Below are positions 10,575 through 21,487 of a DNA stretch of 64,000 nt, one piece after another (within the stretch, counting starts at the first letter, position 1; every line of letters starts with the position of its first letter). The translations under genes were made by a program, and so were the position numbers. Location of the stretch: positions 152,825,269 to 152,889,268 of the forward strand of contig CAXKWD010000007.1 of the NCBI GenBank assembly GCA_964059195.1. The letters are read 5' to 3'. The DNA is from Ectobius pallidus (Eukaryota > Arthropoda > Insecta > Blattodea > Ectobiidae). Under the pieces are notes generated by a model. The model worked only from the letters and a program-made list of their open reading frames with translations, searched no databases and was not told the DNA's origin.

Positions 10575-11016
10575 CTTGTTTCGTATGCTGGAATACAAAT
10601 TCACTTGAGTTTATAAGACATGTTTATTTATTCTTTCATTTATTCACTATGAACTTGTGAAAATTTCGAAATAAATAAATATTTCCTACAATAAACGAAA
10701 ATACAAGCTCGCAACACAAATATATATATTTCAGTACGCTAATTCTTAATAATTGTGAGTGGATTTTAAAATATGCTGAAAATAACACCACCAAATTACG
10801 AATAATACCGAAATATAGGAATTTTAAAACGAATTTTGCTTAATAATAAAACTATTTTCACGGATCTCTAGCTATAAAAATAATTTTTACCCAGTGACAA
10901 AAGTAGAATTTCCAACCATAATAAATCCGACATGAAACTTAACGGAAATAATGTGAGGTCACGGCAATATATCGCCATAAATCACAGGACAAATCTTTTG
11001 AAATATAGTACAAAAT
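10575..11016. other. Unassigned AT-rich sequence
   Basis: No open frame, inverted ends or family match were seen. Confidence 0.45.
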
Positions 11017-11207
11017 ATGAGAATGTTAGGCTATAGGAGAAAAATGTTAACACTGGGATTCGAAACCAGGACCTTTGGTTATCCGTACCACTGCTATACC
11101 AACTGAGCTAAGCAAGAATTCACTTCACAGCGCCAGATGGAACCTCTCTCCTATAATATTCTCATGCAATGTCCAACAGAGACAATAGTCTGTGGTTCAT
11201 GAATGCA
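11017..11207. mobile_element. Rearranged tRNA-headed SINE (type S4): head inverted against tail
   Basis: Positions 11017-11158 match the minus-strand head of the S4 copy at 24595-24730 (B-box complement 'gattcgaaacc', A-box complement 'caactgagctaag', then 'cgccagatggaacctctctc'). Positions 11150-11207 match the S4 tail in the plus direction ('cctataatattctcatg' then 'ccaacagagacaatag'). The outer edges therefore form an inverted repeat. Head and tail were joined in opposite orientation, as can happen by twin priming or recombination between SINE copies. Confidence 0.65.
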
Positions 11208-11526
11208 AATGATAGGCTACAAAATATACCTCTTCAGTGAAATAAGACTAAAATCCTATAATTACTCAAGATATTTTGAAGAGTTTATATGTATTTGCCC
11301 GAATTTATAAGCTCAGGCCTATGCCCAGGCATTTATAAAGTAAAAATGAAAACTTTCTAAAAATTACTCTTCCAAAATAGGCAACAGCGACTTCTCACAA
11401 TAATGTTGTACAACATCGCTAATTTAGGAAAGCTTTCCCTGTACTTACATGTTTGTGGTTTATATAGGCCTAACAAAAGAAATGGAGGCCTATTTAATTA
11501 GAAATTTCATGTGACATGGCAAAGAA
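11208..11526. other. Unassigned sequence
   Basis: No features recognised apart from one exact TAGGCCTA palindrome at 11465-11472. Confidence 0.4.
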
Positions 11527-11849
11527 GATTTTTTTTATCCAATGCCACCACTACCCTAGTTGGGTAAAGCGATATTCCCTCCTGACTTTGCGGAAGTGTA
11601 ACCCCATTTTTCTGTTTGGGACACTTTTAAGAGAGGCTACATTATCCGAATGAGATGATTATGAAGGTGATTATATGAATGCCAGGGGTACCTTAAAGCT
11701 AAAGCCTTGTAGATTAACTAACTAGATCATATCGACCAGGAGAACCTACCTATGAAAGATAAAAATCACTTTAGCCGGACCGGGATTCGAATCTAGAACC
11801 TCAAGATTAGTAGTCAGAAGCTCTGATATCTAAACCACAAGGAACATCA
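11527..11849 (-). mobile_element. tRNA-headed SINE (type S5)
   Basis: The B-box complement 'gggattcgaatct' (about 11782-11794) and an A-box-like 'gtggtttagatatcagag' on the minus strand form the head. The T-run at 11528-11537 is its poly(A) tail. It is flanked by CAAAGAA at 11520-11526 and 11850-11856, a plausible 7-bp TSD. Confidence 0.7.
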
Positions 11850-11856
11850 CAAAGAA

Positions 11857-12169
11857 TAAATGAAAGTATTTTTCCACGAAATGTTTACCCAGAATTACTG
11901 AAATAGACAAAGAAAAGTTTAAGACAATTAAAAAAATAACTTTACGAAAATTTAGAGATTTAATTGTTGTAAATTTTGCTGCTTTGTTCCCTCTTTGTAG
12001 TGAGTCCCTCGATTGTTTTTACACTAAAAGTACGTCAGTAATTTAGTTTTAATCTACGTATTTTCCATAGGCATTTAACCCATAAATTGTTATTTTATTA
12101 TTAGGCCTATTGTATCCTTTTCAATTCAGCTGTTAATAAGGTACCTGTAAAATAAATAATGAAATAGTA
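11857..12169. other. Unassigned sequence
   Basis: AT-rich sequence with one TAGGCCTA palindrome at 12102-12109 and no other recognised feature. Confidence 0.4.
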
Positions 12170-12824
12170 CAATAGTGCGATACAAGTGCCGTAAGTGGTG
12201 CTTACGGATCGAGGAAAGAGTTTGAAAAAACGAGGCGCTCGCGCCGAGGTTTTTTAATTTCCGAGATCCGTTATGCGCTTACGGCACGAGTATTGCATGC
12301 TATTTTTTGCACGATGATTATTTATATTAATTGATATATTAGCTGAAAATATTATGTACGTACACTATTGAAGATGGATGTTATATTTCAGAAAGTGATT
12401 CGCATGTGTTTCTTGTTATGGGAACCGAATATTTGTAAATAAGTATGGAGGAATTTCTTTAAATAATTGTACAAATTGTAGTATTACGATAAATATATCA
12501 AAATAAAGGAACGATGATTATTTATATCAATTTAATTATATTAATTGTGATATTACCTGAAAATACTATGTATATACATTCTTGAAGATAGATGTTTATT
12601 TCAGAAAGTGATTCGCATGTGTTTGTTGTTATGCGAACCGAATATTTGTCCTGGGGGGCCTTGTCCATAAAGGCTTGTAATATGAGGTGTGGCGTAAGTA
12701 AATTTATAACAGCACGGAAACTCTTACCGCACATAGCAACAAGATTGCTATGCGGGAATGTCAACTTACGATTCACGGCAACAACATTCTTAAGTACCAC
12801 TAATTAGTTAAGGAGTGCAAAAAA
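12170..12824 (+). mobile_element. Fam-A repeat, copy 5, with internal partial duplication
   Basis: This copy shows the head best: 'gtgccgtaagtggtgcttac' faces 'atgcgcttacggcacgagta' around the loop 'cgaggcgctcgcgccgagg', an imperfect palindrome of about 110 bp. The body from 'acgatgattatttat' is present twice (12311-12433 and 12513-12652), so one copy contains two body segments separated by the 'gataaatatatcaaaataaa' stretch shared with copy 7. It ends 'ttaaggagtgcaaaaaa'. No transposase is encoded. The foldback head and direct body repeats leave the superfamily open. Confidence 0.8.
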
Positions 12825-13233
12825 GTATTTAAACTTTCATGCAAAATTACAGAATTCTGAACAAGAAATGACTAGTCACTATGGTAATTGTTTTCTGTGC
12901 AGTCCGACAAGGCTACATAATATGAATAATCTCATCAAATCACAACAAAAGCATAACTAGTCTATATCCAAGTATCCATATGTCTGACGTCCTCGTTTAA
13001 AAACTTCATCAGTGTCTCCGCAAGTTTTGGACCGAATTTTAGAAATAATATCACTGACGCATGTTTATCATTTTTAATACCATGTTTTACTATTTATTCA
13101 GCAACATAGATATAAATATACATAACCTGAGACAGATAACTATTTCCACTTTTAGTATTGTACAAAGACGACTTGCTAAAGCCAGCGGACAGGCAACTTT
13201 ATTGCATTTCGTTAACCCTTAAGTAAATAATAC
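12825..13233. other. Unassigned sequence with one Fam-B-associated word
   Basis: 'ttgttttctgtgcagtccg' at about 12889-12907 matches words next to Fam-B copies at 15200, 36440 and 46710. Nothing else is recognised. Confidence 0.4.
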
Positions 13234-13507
13234 CAGGTAAACTGATAAAACAAAGTGACAGAAGAAGTTAATAGGCTATATGTAAGAAATTGTTGATTCT
13301 TAGATCACGGTTTCTTGAGAAAGTTTGATCATCATAAGTTATGTGAAAGAATAAGTGGGTTAACTAGAATATTAACAGATGTTACCAAATTTCAGGTTTC
13401 TGGCTCATCTGAAAGTGGACAAACGATTATGTCAGTGAGTCAGTTAGCCACGCGGCTTTGTAGCATAGTGATGATTTGCTACTTTTAAACCGTTAATTGG
13501 TTATTAC

Positions 13508-14274
13508 TAGGGACCGGATTTTTAGGTTTTTAAAAACACTGTTTTAGGTTTTCCATTAGGTGAAATAGTTTTTTTTAGGTTTTTTGTCCAAAATATCGTT
13601 TTTGGGTAGAATAATTGGTTTAATGAATTTGAATGTGCTACATAGGATTCAATACATAATACTTGTAAAGTTTAACTTAACAAAATTGAATTAAATTTGT
13701 GTAAACTTGCCTTAGGGCAATATTAAAGAATTGAAGAAAGAAAGCATAAACAATCAAAAGAAGCAGTGAAAATAAGATTGCCTCACATTTCAGATATCAC
13801 TAAATATCTTTCAAGATTCTCAACTGTGAAGTTCTTCCTGTTATCTCTTAGAATACACTTGAAGGCAGAAAATGTCCTTCCAACCTCACATGACATCAAC
13901 AATGGTTCTTCGTACGAATATTTTAAAAGGAATACGCAGGTACTCTTACACTCCCTCTCTTGATACTGTCATCCTAGACGACATTGAGTTGAACGAAACG
14001 CTGTTGGTATTAATTTCAACCCGACAAAAATTGTCTCTCCGCAAAATTTCTCAACTGACAAACAAAAAAGGCAAAAAAGTAGCCTAAATTAGATATTTTA
14101 GGTTTTTTATCCCGTTTAGGTACATTTAGGTTTTTATACCCCATTTAGGTATTTTTAGGTGCCACAGAATTAATGTGGGTGAATCCTATGGGCATGATTC
14201 GAAAAAGTGTGTGATCGCTTTTTGTTTTGGAAGTAAGGAAAAAAATAGGTAAAAACCTAAGAATCCGGTCCCTA
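13508..14274 (+). mobile_element. hAT-type element, type C, copy 1
   Basis: The TIRs are TAGGGACCGGATTTTTAGG and the complement of CCTAAGAATCCGGTCCCTA, with an exact TSD GTTATTAC (13500-13507 and 14275-14282). The words 'ttttaggt' and 'tttaggta' recur near both ends. A 71-codon frame (13872-14087) is partly shared with the 45177 copy ('TNILKGIRRYSYT', 'LSLRKIS') so it may be a remnant of coding sequence, but I do not recognise it. The 8-bp TSD and TAGGG ends place it in the hAT superfamily. Confidence 0.9.
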
Positions 14275-14489
14275 GTTATTACTTCGGTACCGGTCAACCG
14301 ATTTGGCCCAAAATCAATAGCGTTCTTCCTATGGAGTTTATAAGTGCATATAGTAAGCTACATGAAAATCTGATAAAGCGTATTCGAGTTATCGCGCGTA
14401 CAGACACACGGACAGACGGACAGATAGTTTTCCCGTCCACCATACGATCTTAGTAAGAACCATAGCATTTAATGACGGATCCTGTAGGG

Positions 14490-15084
14490 CAGGGGTTCTC
14501 AAACTTCCTTTATTCGATGACCCCTTTAATTATCAATGTTGTCATTGCGGACCCCTAAAAAATGACCCTTTACTATTTTTACTAATTTTGTAGTATTAAC
14601 CATTTGAAATACATTTAATTCAAAACGAAAAGTTATAGGATAGAAAAATAAAGCAGTCTGTTTTGATACATTTTTTTATTTCTAACATTGAATTCAATTG
14701 CAAAAAAGACAGGACTCTTAGTATTAATTATTACAAAAATTACCAATAGAACAGTTATATAGTAAAATACCACTAATTTCAGTGAGAAGAATGATATTGT
14801 TTTTTGCTTTTGACAATCTCTGAATTATTGGATTTTATTTTTGAAAGTTTCAGCCTTAAATCTACTTCAATATTATTTATTATTAAATGAGAAATTTCCT
14901 CAAAACAGAGGTTTGTCTCCAACCAAACAAATACAACAGTCAAGCACTATCACATAACTCATCCTGACACAATATTCAATGACACAATGACTTCAATATT
15001 CAATATTCAAAATTCTCCCGCGGACCCCTCAAACCATGCCTGCGGAACTCCAGGAGTCCGCGGACCACACTTTGAGAACCCTTG
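14490..15084 (+). mobile_element. hAT-type element with CAGGGGTTCTCAAA ends
   Basis: The TIRs are CAGGGGTTCTCAAAC and the complement of CTTTGAGAACCCTTG, with an exact TSD CTGTAGGG (14482-14489 and 15085-15092). The 'cggacccct' words just inside both ends are typical of a widespread animal hAT MITE group. It has no coding capacity and sits inside Fam-B. Confidence 0.9.
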
Positions 15085-15310
15085 CTGTAGGGTACATCAG
15101 TTGGTCTTATAAGCTATTTCTACTACAATGATGGAAACAATTAAATGTTATGTTATGTAAAATTACAGAATAAGGTGCATAATGGGCATAATTATTGTGT
15201 TAACTGTTTTCTTTGCCGTCCGACAATATTGAGTAAAGGACTCGCGCGAATTACTCAATACATAGAGTACGAAAATATTAATTTGCACATTGATTTTGTT
15301 TTAAATTTTA

Positions 15311-15690
15311 GTCCATATTTAATTACATAGTCGATTAAAACACTTGTTTATGCATTACATGAAGAATTTAATTAATGCAACCCAAGGTAATAAGGTTTGA
15401 TCATAATGACCAAAAATTAAATATGGAAAAATAGGATACAGCCTACACAATAAAAAATTTCCTATTATAAGAAAAAGCACAATAACAACGATTTTTCTGG
15501 TTTGATGGTTAAGTCAAAGGGAACCATAGGCCCTATCCTTCCCTCCGTTCTTAAGTATGTTTAGCTTTAGGTTTAAAAATTAAAAAAAAAAAAGAGCTCA
15601 CAAGAATGGCAATTTCAGCAATAAATTCGAATTCTCCGACGCAATTTGTGCAGTAGGCCTAACAGTACAGCTTGGTGAATAACTGTGAAA
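15311..15690. other. Unassigned AT-rich sequence
   Basis: No repeat or gene recognised; one TAGGCCTA palindrome at 15654-15661. Confidence 0.4.
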
Positions 15691-16170
15691 TATATTTATA
15701 TCCCAGAGTGAGTTTCGCCAAAATCATTAAATTTCCCCTTCTGTTTACCTATGCAAAATAAAATCAGATCTATGCATGTCCTAACGTTATGAACAAATAA
15801 ATCAAGCAGAGCAGACTAACAAAATCAAACCGATCGACAAATGTTATGTTTTAAAGAACATATTTCGGCGACCCTTCTATCCTGGTTACTATGGTAACCA
15901 AGGCCACCTGCATTAATATTACAACCGAAATATATTAGCGAAAACTGGTGCTTCTATATCTAAATAATTTCATTTTCTGCCATTTTTTTTTTTTCGCTCA
16001 TAACTCACGAACGAAAGCGAAAATTAAAATTCCGGAATCAAGGTGCATTCGGCCACCCTTCATTCCATCATGATACAAATTTAAGTTCTCTATAAGCTGC
16101 AAATTTTGCTGGGCGTCGCACACATACAAACTAAAAACAAGCACTTTCTTAGGCTGAAGATGTAAGCCTC
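15691..16170 (-). mobile_element. Helitron-like 5' arm (partial)
   Basis: The minus strand reads 'gtatgtgtgcgacgcccagc' then 'gggtggccgaatgcacctt', 'gctttcgttcgtgagttatg'. The same words occur in order at 22556-22745 and, more distantly, near the 5' end of the Helitron at 50308. No CTAG end is visible, so this is a fragment. Confidence 0.5.
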
Positions 16171-16195
16171 TCGTTGGTCAATATGAAATCCATTA

Positions 16196-17660
16196 ATGGG
16201 GGGGGGGGGGGGCATACAGCTTTCGGTGAAATTCATAGGTGAGAAATAGGTGAATTTCATTATTTTTTTCCTCTGCAGTGAATTGCTCTACAACCTTGCA
16301 ATCTGACATTCTCTTTATTGACTACTTCTACAATTGCATACTATTTTCAAGATTAATCAAACTGTTGCACTTACGGGTAGTTATCGTATCAAAATAGAGT
16401 CACGTTTCATGCACTGATATGCCGTTTCCTTGATAACTTTCAGAAATATCAATATGTCTGAGTGATTATTTAGTGATTATTTTTCTGTGATTTTGTTAAT
16501 GTCATATGAACAACACTATCTAAATCATTCATATAACATTAATAGTTTTTTTAAATACATATATTTAAATGAAAAAGAAAATTTTAAAAATGCTTTTTTA
16601 AAAATACTTATACTGTAGATATTCCAAAGATTGTAGATGAAGTTATTCACAGTATGTTTGCAAATAGATAGAAAAAGAATCACTAAAAAATATTGCCATT
16701 TGTGGAAATTATCACGGAAACGCCATTTCAGTGCATGAAACATGGGTGCCATTTTGTAACGATAACTACCCGTAACCGTAAGAGTTTGATTAATTATGAA
16801 AATAGTATGAAATTGTGGAAGTAGTCAATAAAGAGTATGTCAGATTGCAAGATTGTAGAGGAATTCATTGCTGAGGAAAAAAATAATGAAATTCACTATT
16901 TCTCACCTATGAATTTCATCGAAAGCTGTATGTCCCCCCTTAGTAAAAAGTTAAAAAGTTATAAAACAATGACAAGCAAAAGACAAGTTGGTATAAAAAA
17001 AAACATTCAACACGCAAAATACTGTAGGCAATGGTAAATGAAACTAATTCAGTAAACAGTTGACATAGGGCTCATGTGATTATTTTTTGTGTATTTGTTA
17101 ATATCACATGAAAAACTCTATCTACAATCATTCATTTAATATTAATAGTTTATTTTTAAAATATAAGTATTTTAATGAAAAAGAAAATTTAAAAAAATAT
17201 ATATTTTTTTAAATACGTATACTGTAGAAATTCCAAAGATTGTAGATGATGTTATTCATATGATGTTTGCAAATAGATAGAAAAAATAATCACTCAAAAA
17301 TATTGTCATTTGTGGAAATTATCACGAAACCGTGGCTTCCATTTTGTAACGGTAATTACCCGTAACTATAACAGTTTGTTTAATTTTGAAAATATTATGC
17401 AATTGTAGAAGTAGTCAATTAAGAGAATTTCAGATTGCAAGATTGTAGAGCAATTCATTGCTGAGGAAAAAAAAAAAATGTAATTCAACTATTTCTCACC
17501 TATGAATTTCATCGAAAGCTATATGTCCCCTCTTAATAAAAAGTTGTAAAATAATGACACGCAAAAGACAAGTTGGTATAAAAAGCATTCAACACGCAAA
17601 ATACTGTAGGCATTGGTACATGAAACTAATTCAGTAAACAGTTGACATAAGCCTCATGTT
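16196..17660. repeat. Inverted and tandem duplication block
   Basis: Three related pieces are present. 16210-16400 is an inverted copy of about 16755-16935 ('ctattttcaagattaatcaa' against its complement). In addition 16490-17060 is repeated directly at about 17090-17660 with a period of 590-610 bp ('ccaaagattgtagatga', 'tttgtggaaattatcacg', 'cagattgcaagattgtagag', 'ggtataaaaa'). A poly(G) run (16198-16212) sits at the left edge. The frame at 16837-17037 lies inside the repeat. The unit resembles a foldback element that was later duplicated in tandem. Confidence 0.75.
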
Positions 17661-18367
17661 TCATCTGTTCCTTATTTATATTATTAATATTAGTTAATAT
17701 TGTTTGTACGTTAGTTATTTATATTTATTAATCAGTATGAATGATATGTTGTTATTTAAAAACACGTATGTTATAAATGCCGTGTTCTGAGGTGTTACCT
17801 TTGTTATAAATACTCACATTCGCTGGAGCAGAGTGAATCTGGGGTTTGTTGTTCTGTATTCCCAAACTCCACCATCTTGACTAAAAAGCAATAGCACTCC
17901 CTATGTATGTATGGTCTTCAAGTATGCAGACTGTCTCAATACACTAATGTGTTCATGTAAGTGTCTTTTATAATGTGTAACAACATTGTTGCGTGACCTT
18001 GTCCCCCCCTCCTGGGACTCGGGACCCCTTCCCCGTGCCCCGCCATGTTTACATCAATTACACCAGTCCAATCATCCGATTTCCACAGCCTTTCAAATGA
18101 AATTTCCTATTCAGTGTAGCCTATGTTAAAAAGTAAACAGTAAATAAGGGTTATTAAATATTTTCTGGGAATGTTTGGTAAGAGGGAACAAAAAAATCTG
18201 ATGTGAAACATTTATATTTACTTCATCTACCCTTAATATATTCCATTGTAAAGTACATGGCCTGTATTGCAGCACTGCACATTCAGTTTTCTCAACCTTA
18301 TTCAAAGCAGCATAATTCGCGAGGCAAGACCTACAACCTTAAGAGAGGGTATGAAATAAATAGTTCA
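17661..18367. other. Unassigned sequence with a C-rich patch
   Basis: Positions 18001-18050 are unusually C-rich ('cttgtccccccctcctggga') for this AT-rich window. No gene or repeat structure is recognised. Confidence 0.4.
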
Positions 18368-18399
<32 letters not shown>

Positions 18400-18780
18400 G
18401 GATTACTCGCTTCGCTCGTTGGGGGCAAGCCCCCAAACCCCTACTGAGGTTCTAGGGAAAGGTTTTTTAAAAGCTCTATGGGAGATAGAGTGCGTGTATT
18501 TATTATTTCTACACTTTCAGAGCCCTATGTGAACACTTTTTTTGTTAATACTGTTGACATGGAAACCGAGCCCTTTTTCGGGGGTTTGTAGGGCTAAAAA
18601 TTTAAAAAAAAACTTCTTTTAAAATTTTCCTGTGGTTTGCAGCCTAAAAGCTATAAGTGTTATAAATTTCAAGTTTCTAGCTCATCTGGAAGTGGGCAAA
18701 CATTGATGTCAGTGAGTGAGTGAGTGAATGAGTCAGTCAGTCAGTCAGTCAGCCATGTGGCTTTATATTAGGGCCTATAG
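18368..18780. repeat. (TA)n followed by a hairpin-bearing dispersed repeat
   Basis: A (TA)n run (18371-18399) is followed by 'gattactcgcttcgctcg' and an 8-bp inverted pair TTGGGGGC-AA-GCCCCCAA at 18419-18436. About 200 bp on, 'agtttctagctcatctggaa' and 'gatgtcagtgagtgag' match 13397-13440 within Fam-B, and a (TCAG)n run follows at 18730-18755. Likely the end of an uncharacterised mobile element. Confidence 0.5.
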
Positions 18781-19024
18781 GGATTATGAAATATGTAAAT
18801 ATATATGTACCGTAGTTATTTTTATCAAAGTATGAAATTAAATAGACCATGAACTTAAAATTAATAAAAATGTCCATCTACATTAAACATTAGTACACTT
18901 TAATCAAACTAAACAAAGAATATAATGATCAATAAAGGCACCTTATCTTGTATTGTATTAATTTCTTAAGTAAACTTCAAACAAAACACAAATGTTATTG
19001 CCTGCTACAGTATCAATGAGTGAC
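18781..19024. other. Unassigned AT-rich sequence
   Basis: Nothing recognised. Confidence 0.4.
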
Positions 19025-19035
19025 AAACATTTATT

Positions 19036-19262
19036 TCAAGAGCCGAAAGGCGAGTCTTCTTCTATTGTCTCTGAGGACAGAATTGTATAGACGGCGTTCA
19101 ACATCATAAGAAGTACTTTAGTGTACTTGTCCCTTACCACTTCTGCTACACGATGAAATGCATGCGCCAAACAAGTGAAATGAGCCATTTTAGGATAAAG
19201 AATTGGTAATGCTTTTCCAGTTTCTATCATATTAGGGGCAGCACCGCTAATAGATAGCAACA
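19036..19262 (-). pseudogene. hAT transposase fragment (DUF659-type core)
   Basis: The 74-codon frame contains 'SISGAAPNMIETGKALPILYP' broken by one substitution from the family pattern, then 'KMAHFTCLAHAFHRVAEVVR' and 'LLMMLNAV'. The order (S-D/G-A-A-P-x-M...GK-L...YPK-M-x-H-x-T-CLAH-x-x-HRVAE) is characteristic of the catalytic core of a BED/DUF659 class of hAT transposases; the usual aspartate after 'VS' is G here. No flanking core or dimerisation domain is detectable, so this is a relic. It is the only transposase evidence in the window that could relate to the many hAT-type non-autonomous elements. Confidence 0.75.
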
Positions 19263-20174
19263 GATTATATTTTCGCCAATGGAACTAAATGTGCAGTAGA
19301 GATTGATGTGCTAATTTGAAATCTGTTTTCACTCTTTCCTAACACATATAGTTTTGTATTTATTCGTTATCTGTTTATTATCCGCTCTGTTTGGGTGATT
19401 ATCCTAAATTGGCAATTTTTTAAATAGCACTGAATCGTCAGGCTCCCTTTTAGCCGTTAATCAATAATTGCTTAATTGCTAAAGTCGCCTTAGCATAGGC
19501 TTTCATATCTACTGATTGGGACATGTAAAAAATGTTATCTTTAACAAAAAATAATGATGTTCTAAATATATATTCATAAAAATTGCCAATCTTTTCCTTT
19601 ATATATCCCTCGCTTAGGTCTAAAGTATGCGTTGCAATATAACCGTTTAATACAGTTCGTAGAGAACTTTGCTCAACCTAAGCATTGCGTCTTCCAGCCC
19701 AGTTCACGCCTGAAACTTACGATTAGACAGCCCGCATAGCATATTTGTAACAGCAGAGCAATAGGTCAAATCATCAAGGCATGGGGAATTGAGAACGCCT
19801 GCCACTTAAATGTAAATGTATTTCTATCAAGTTAATGTATTATGTGTATTTTAAAATCTGTTCGTGGTACGAAAAAATGAAAGGTATATCCATAATCTAC
19901 AAGAAAAATTGGTAATTTTATCTCTTCGATTAAAATTAGTTTTATTTTGAAGACCATGTTATCTTCTGCCCTCTAGCCACAGGATATGTCCATATCTTCG
20001 TTGAACAGTTTAGCTATAGGACTTTCCTAGAGTATCAGTAAAATTAAAATCAAAACAAAATTCACAATATAAAAGAATAATCAAGAAATTAATTTTACTG
20101 GTATTTTAAGAATGGTTTAAGTTTTAGTGATTTTTACTAACAATGACGCCAATGGTGAAACAGTTTTATTCTTC
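19263..20174. other. Unassigned sequence
   Basis: About 900 bp with no recognised coding or repeat structure. It may include the rest of the decayed hAT element at 19036. Confidence 0.4.
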
Positions 20175-20178
20175 TTAA

Positions 20179-21029
20179 GGGGACCAACCTGTGAAATTAG
20201 CCAAAAACGACAAAAACTCTTTTTTATATTAATTAACACCAGTTCCTGGCTAATCAAAGAACGCAACATATTTTAGATTAGGTGCATTTAGAAGCCCATA
20301 ATGTAACCTTTAAGAGTTCTGCGCAAGTGCTAATTCTGTGTCGCAACGCTGTTATTAAATCACACAGTACTTTCTCAGTAAATATTTAAAATTATAGTTC
20401 CAGTCATTTTCAAAGTATGCTGGATGGAAGTTTATATATTTTTCAGGCTATTGCCCTAAGGAATTCGTTATTTAGGCCTATAGAAATAGCAGAGCACTTT
20501 TAAAGGCAAAAAGTGTGTCTCAGCTTCAAAGTTGATTTTTCTCAACATTTTCTTTTCCTATTTCTTCAGTACTCAAATTGCTCCTTGCGAAGGAATTTTT
20601 AATCAATTACACCGAAACTTTCAGCAAAGCCGTTAGACATATCAGTAAATGAAACTTAATATATGAATTTTTAATTAAGAAAAAATGGTGCCCTTATAGA
20701 CTAACATATTGTTTATAATTTGAACTTAATACATTAAGTATAATGTTTAACTATTATTTCTAAAAGAAATAGTAAATTCTGTTACAAAAAATGAAGTAGT
20801 GACTTTTTTGGTTTGTTGTGACTAGACATCAAATCTGCAATTTGGTTCTGAGAATTCGAAAACTGTACCGCAAAGACCTTTTTCCATGAAGATCACTAAA
20901 AATATCAGAAAATATTATTTTCTAAAGATCTAATAAATTCGCAGCTCTGCAAGTTTTAGGGTTTATTGTGGTAAATGAAGAAAATCGTATGAAAAATTTA
21001 GAATTTATCATTTTCACAGGTCGGTCCTC
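20179..21029. mobile_element. piggyBac-like non-autonomous element (TTAA target)
   Basis: The TIRs are GGGGACCAACCTGTGAAA and the complement of 'ttttcacaggtcggtcctc', flanked on both sides by TTAA (20175-20178 and 21030-21033). TTAA duplication is the hallmark of piggyBac-type integration. The 851-bp interior has no transposase frame. Confidence 0.75.
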
Positions 21030-21033
21030 TTAA

Positions 21034-21487
21034 AAAAAAAGATTCCACTTAGCAAGATAACAAGACACCCTGAAGATAGTTCCACGTAACCGAAAGGCCC
21101 AGGCAAATAAGAGTTGAGATTAAAAGTTCTAGTAAATTTATTGATCGAACTCAACGGTATTACAACACGAACATGATTTTAAACTTTTGGGGAAAAGGTG
21201 ACGTAACAGGAGAGGTGCTGTGTTACCTCAAATTATGCACAGTACTCACTTGAACACGTGATAATATGAACTCCATACTAAGAGGATGAGTCGAAAGGAG
21301 GTGGGGACATGGGAAGGACAAGATAAAACTCAACAGGTTTCACCTGTTTGCCCCGCCCAAGTCCCCTGCACAGGAACAACATACTACCCGCAATACACCG
21401 CACGATCAAGAAACGAATACTGTAATTCAGCAAACACATTGATCAAATTTTAAAGTCTTGCGGCTATACTAGCTTATCTATCTACAT
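21034..21487. other. Unassigned sequence
   Basis: No repeat family or gene recognised. Confidence 0.4.

Larger units (their letters stand above)
13234..15310 (-). repeat. Fam-B repeat split by two hAT-type elements
   Basis: Fam-B pieces lie at 13234-13507 ('ccaggtaaactgataaaaca'), 14275-14489 ('cggtaccggtcaaccgattt', 'gttatcgcgcgtacagac') and 15085-15310 ('attattgtgttaactg', 'ccgtccgacaat'). Each interruption is a complete element with an exact 8-bp TSD (13508-14274 and 14490-15084). The same order of words without interruptions is seen in the copy at 35845-36560. Confidence 0.7.

Noticed and set aside
13872..14087. Frame in type C element as a functional protein
   Set aside because: Part is shared with the 45599-45799 frame, but reading frames shift between copies and no known domain is visible; the elements are treated as non-autonomous.
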